Assembly (NCBI GenBank): GCA_022747635.1
Contig: JAKTNV010000004.1
Location: forward strand, 18,848,969 to 18,912,968
Length of the DNA: 64,000 nt
Source: Hetaerina americana
Taxonomy: Eukaryota; Arthropoda; Insecta; Odonata; Calopterygidae
Reading direction: 5' to 3'
In this document: in pieces, positions 62,085 through 64,000 of the stretch
Layout of the letters: every line of letters begins with the position of its first letter
Numbering within the stretch: position 1 is the first letter of the stretch
Notes under the pieces: generated by a model
What the model was told of the DNA's origin: nothing
Seen by the model: the letters and a program-made list of their open reading frames with translations, nothing else
The model's database searches: none
Program-made: the position numbers and the translations under genes

Positions 62085-63110
62085 GTGGGGGATCTCAGCC
62101 ACAATCAGTCGCGGTTTACGGCGCATGAAGCTGGGTTGAAAGGCCGTCCACACGGCCGCGGTTTTGCCTCGGGCCCTCCATTCGTCGGTCACCCTACCGA
62201 GCAACGAAACGCATGTGTGCGGCGTGATTTTATCACGTCTCCTTTAAAAGCAGCCCCACTACGCAGAATCCCCCTTTCCGTCTTTCCCTCTCTCACCTTC
62301 CCGCCCCGAACGTAGCGTTCCGGCGATACGGAAAGGGGATGTCGTCAGGTAATCGACCTTTGGATGCTCGCCAGGAAAGCGGAATGAAGAATCTAACTGG
62401 GGTCGGTGGGTTGGTATCCCACCCCTCCTTTATCACATCTGCCCTCTCGATATAATGGAGGAGTTGCCATGAAACAGGGAGGGGCCTTGATGAAAATCCT
62501 GTGTGGTTAATGCCGTAGTACTCCTCTTTTTACGTCGACTGCCTCCACCTACCGTAGTGTCCGGGATGCAGGGGCCGGGAGGTGGTGTGGCGTATTGATC
62601 GGAATCCTTCCCCGCGAGAGGGAGTGTTCTCTCTCACTCTGCATTTCTCGACCTCCCCTTCCCCCATCCATTTCTTGCCCCTCCCTCTCCACTCCCAACC
62701 AAACTGCCCCTCCACCCTCTCCCTGCCGCCCGCCCCCATCCCGGCGCCTACTCCCTCCTACCATCTCACTCGCCCGCCTCTCAATGAACGTACTCACTCC
62801 GGCGTCGGCGGCGTCGCCAATGAATGAGGGAGAGAGAGGGCAACGGCGGAGCCCCGTACTCCCGCAGCTAGCTAGGACGTAGCACTTTCGCTTTCGTCGG
62901 GCCTTTCACATACCACACTTTCAGCGGTGTTTCGATGGTGCCGTACTCAGTGGTATCGTATCTCTGCTAGCGAAGGGTACACGGGTGGGCGTGGGCCTGG
63001 TGTGCCAGTTGATTGCGGCCAAGTTCGGCTCCCGTCAGAGCGGAGCTACTCCCCACGTTGGCCAGTCAGTCGAAGTGAATCAATGCCGTCCATGAGTTTC
63101 GATGGAGTTG
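62085..63110. other. GC-rich island 11, just upstream of a PPP4R1 exon
   Basis: CpG-rich at 62150-62330, C-rich at 62640-62760, then a CpG-containing mixed part to 63080. It ends about 230 bp before the exon at 63343. A TCAGT initiator-like word stands at 63066-63070, with a partial downstream element 28 bases on (AGTTTC). An internal promoter is possible but not shown. Frames of 70-95 codons here are compositional. Confidence 0.4.
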
Positions 63111-63342
63111 TAAACCACAGTTGGTTCACATACTATTTCCACACCCAGATGTTTGTCGGATTGCGATCCTGACATCTTTGAAAAGGGTGATTTTTCAAGA
63201 ATGGGCATCCTCTATGGATGCTATGGAATTTCGAATAAATTACAAGGTCTTTGTCGTGTACGTTTCTTTTACTAAAAGTTATCAATATGTTGTCATACCT
63301 TTTTAGATGAAAAATATTAACTGCTTATTTTTTTTAATGCAG

Positions 63343-63485
63343 ATCCTCAGCTGAGAACTGACATGTTGCTTCAAGTGCCGCAAATAGCTCTTCTCTATAA
63401 TGAATTTGCCGGACAACTTGCAGAAGTTGTGGAGGAACATCTTTTGCCCCTAGTGATTAAAACCCTCACTGACATAGAAGAATCG
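63343..63485 (+). CDS. PPP4R1: PPP4R1 internal exon (HEAT repeats)
   Basis: This 143-bp exon completes the Asp codon split with the exon at 48274 and ends on a full codon. It reads DPQLRTDMLLQVPQIALLYN, then EFAGQLAEVVEEHLLPLVIK and TLTDIEES. The pattern VRxELMEQVPHIAL ... LLPIVVRYL of vertebrate PPP4R1 is clearly recognisable, and the helices fit HEAT-repeat spacing. The acceptor is TTTTTTTTTAATGCAG and the donor is TCG|GTACGT. Reading through the donor gives a false continuation ending at 63548. Confidence comes from the in-phase joins on both sides. Confidence 0.88.
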
Positions 63486-63714
63486 GTACGTTCTGTTTTT
63501 TGTTCTCTTTGGTGCAAATTGAAAATTGTTAAATGCCACCGGAAATGAAAATGTTTTTGTTGATTACTGATTATACCTCAAAAAAAAAGTAATTCCTCGT
63601 CTTTTGGAATTTCATGGTGGAATATTTGTTTTTAGGCAAATCATAGATTTTCAGTTTATGCATTTCAGCTGTGGAGGTTTCTTGTTAGCTTTCATTTTAT
63701 TTATTCTGATATAG
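63486..63714 (+). other. PPP4R1: 229-bp intron of PPP4R1
   Basis: Starts GTACGT and ends TTTATTCTGATATAG. It is phase 0 and AT-rich, with stops in the exon frame. Confidence 0.85.
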
Positions 63715-63861
63715 GTACGGAAAACAGCTCAAACAGCATTGATAACGCTGATGGAGCAGAATCTAGTCACATGTGAAGCAATTGAAGAACAAGTTTGTCC
63801 TGCTGTCCTAATGCTTGCAGATATGGGAACACTGCCAGATTATCACTTAAATGCTGTGATG
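63715..63861 (+). CDS. PPP4R1: PPP4R1 internal exon (HEAT repeats, continues beyond window)
   Basis: The exon is 147 bp, exactly 49 codons, phase 0 at both ends. It reads VRKTAQTALITLMEQNLVTC, then EAIEEQVCPAVLMLADMGTL and PDYHLNAVM. VRKTAQTAL...LMEQ followed by VCP matches the vertebrate sequence VRKTSQAALLALLEQ...VCP, so the gene assignment is firm. The donor is ATG|GTAAGT at 63862. The remaining exons, including the C-terminal half of the HEAT array, lie to the right of the window. The open reading past 63861 (VSFLVLMLMLLLMAIYAF) is intron. Confidence 0.88.
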
Positions 63862-64000
63862 GTAAGTTTTCTTGTTTTAATGTTAATGTTGCTCCTAATG
63901 GCCATTTATGCTTTCATTACTGAACCTATCAACAGATCATACCTTATGAACTTGTTAGATGAGTAAAAATTAACTAGAGTGGAACCTGTTGACTAATTTT

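Larger units (their letters stand above)
48384..63342 (+). other. PPP4R1: 15-kb intron of PPP4R1
   Basis: The intron is bounded by GTACGT and a poly-T tract ending TTAATGCAG, and the exons on either side join in phase. It holds a SINE, one dispersed-repeat copy, a hairpin, four GC islands and short CCA runs (50676-50690; about 55265-55289). No gene on either strand inside it could be supported. Frames such as 51379-51675 (+) and 53754-54002 (-) carry no recognisable domain. Confidence 0.75.

Noticed and set aside
1..64000. CRISPR arrays, operons, phage or bacterial insertions
   Set aside because: No regularly spaced direct repeats and no bacterial-type gene packing were seen.

Overview
The window is nuclear DNA from an arthropod, most likely an insect with a fairly large genome. 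The background is AT-rich, the introns are long, and gene density is very low. Transposons are of animal type: mariner, tRNA-headed SINEs and non-LTR remnants. The species cannot be named from the sequence. No bacterial, viral or organellar block is visible.

The only host gene I can support is on the + strand at the right end. Three exons (48274-48383, 63343-63485, 63715-63861) join in phase into about 133 codons. These match the N-terminal HEAT-repeat region of protein phosphatase 4 regulatory subunit 1 (PPP4R1). The first two exons are separated by a 15-kb intron, the next two by 229 bp. The first coding exon was not found in the window, and the 3' part of the gene lies beyond it.

Left part (1-17,000): AT-rich non-coding DNA holds one structurally complete mariner element (3150-4481) with an open transposase frame and near-perfect terminal inverted repeats. 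It also holds a relic resembling a Penelope-type 3' end (about 4630-4705), an unassigned GC-enriched open segment (5343-5689), a tRNA-headed SINE (6201-6398, minus) and a decayed non-LTR reverse transcriptase end (9798-10320, minus).

Middle part (17,000-48,000): a long GC-rich, CpG-rich island (17.3-20.9 kb) is the best promoter candidate in the window. Further right are three kinds of element. One is a dispersed repeat (25520, 31746, and again at 58993). The second is a dead mariner (31530-32812) split by one copy of that repeat. The third is a reverse-transcriptase fragment followed by a second SINE family (37900-38530). A perfect 42-bp palindrome lies at 26811-26852.

Right part (48,000-64,000): PPP4R1 exons and the large intron, which contains a second copy of the first SINE, the third copy of the dispersed repeat, a hairpin and several GC islands.

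A window-wide feature is about a dozen short GC islands (0.3-2 kb). Several switch from C-rich to G-rich on the + strand. They contain the longest open frames in the window, but these look like by-products of low stop-codon density rather than genes.
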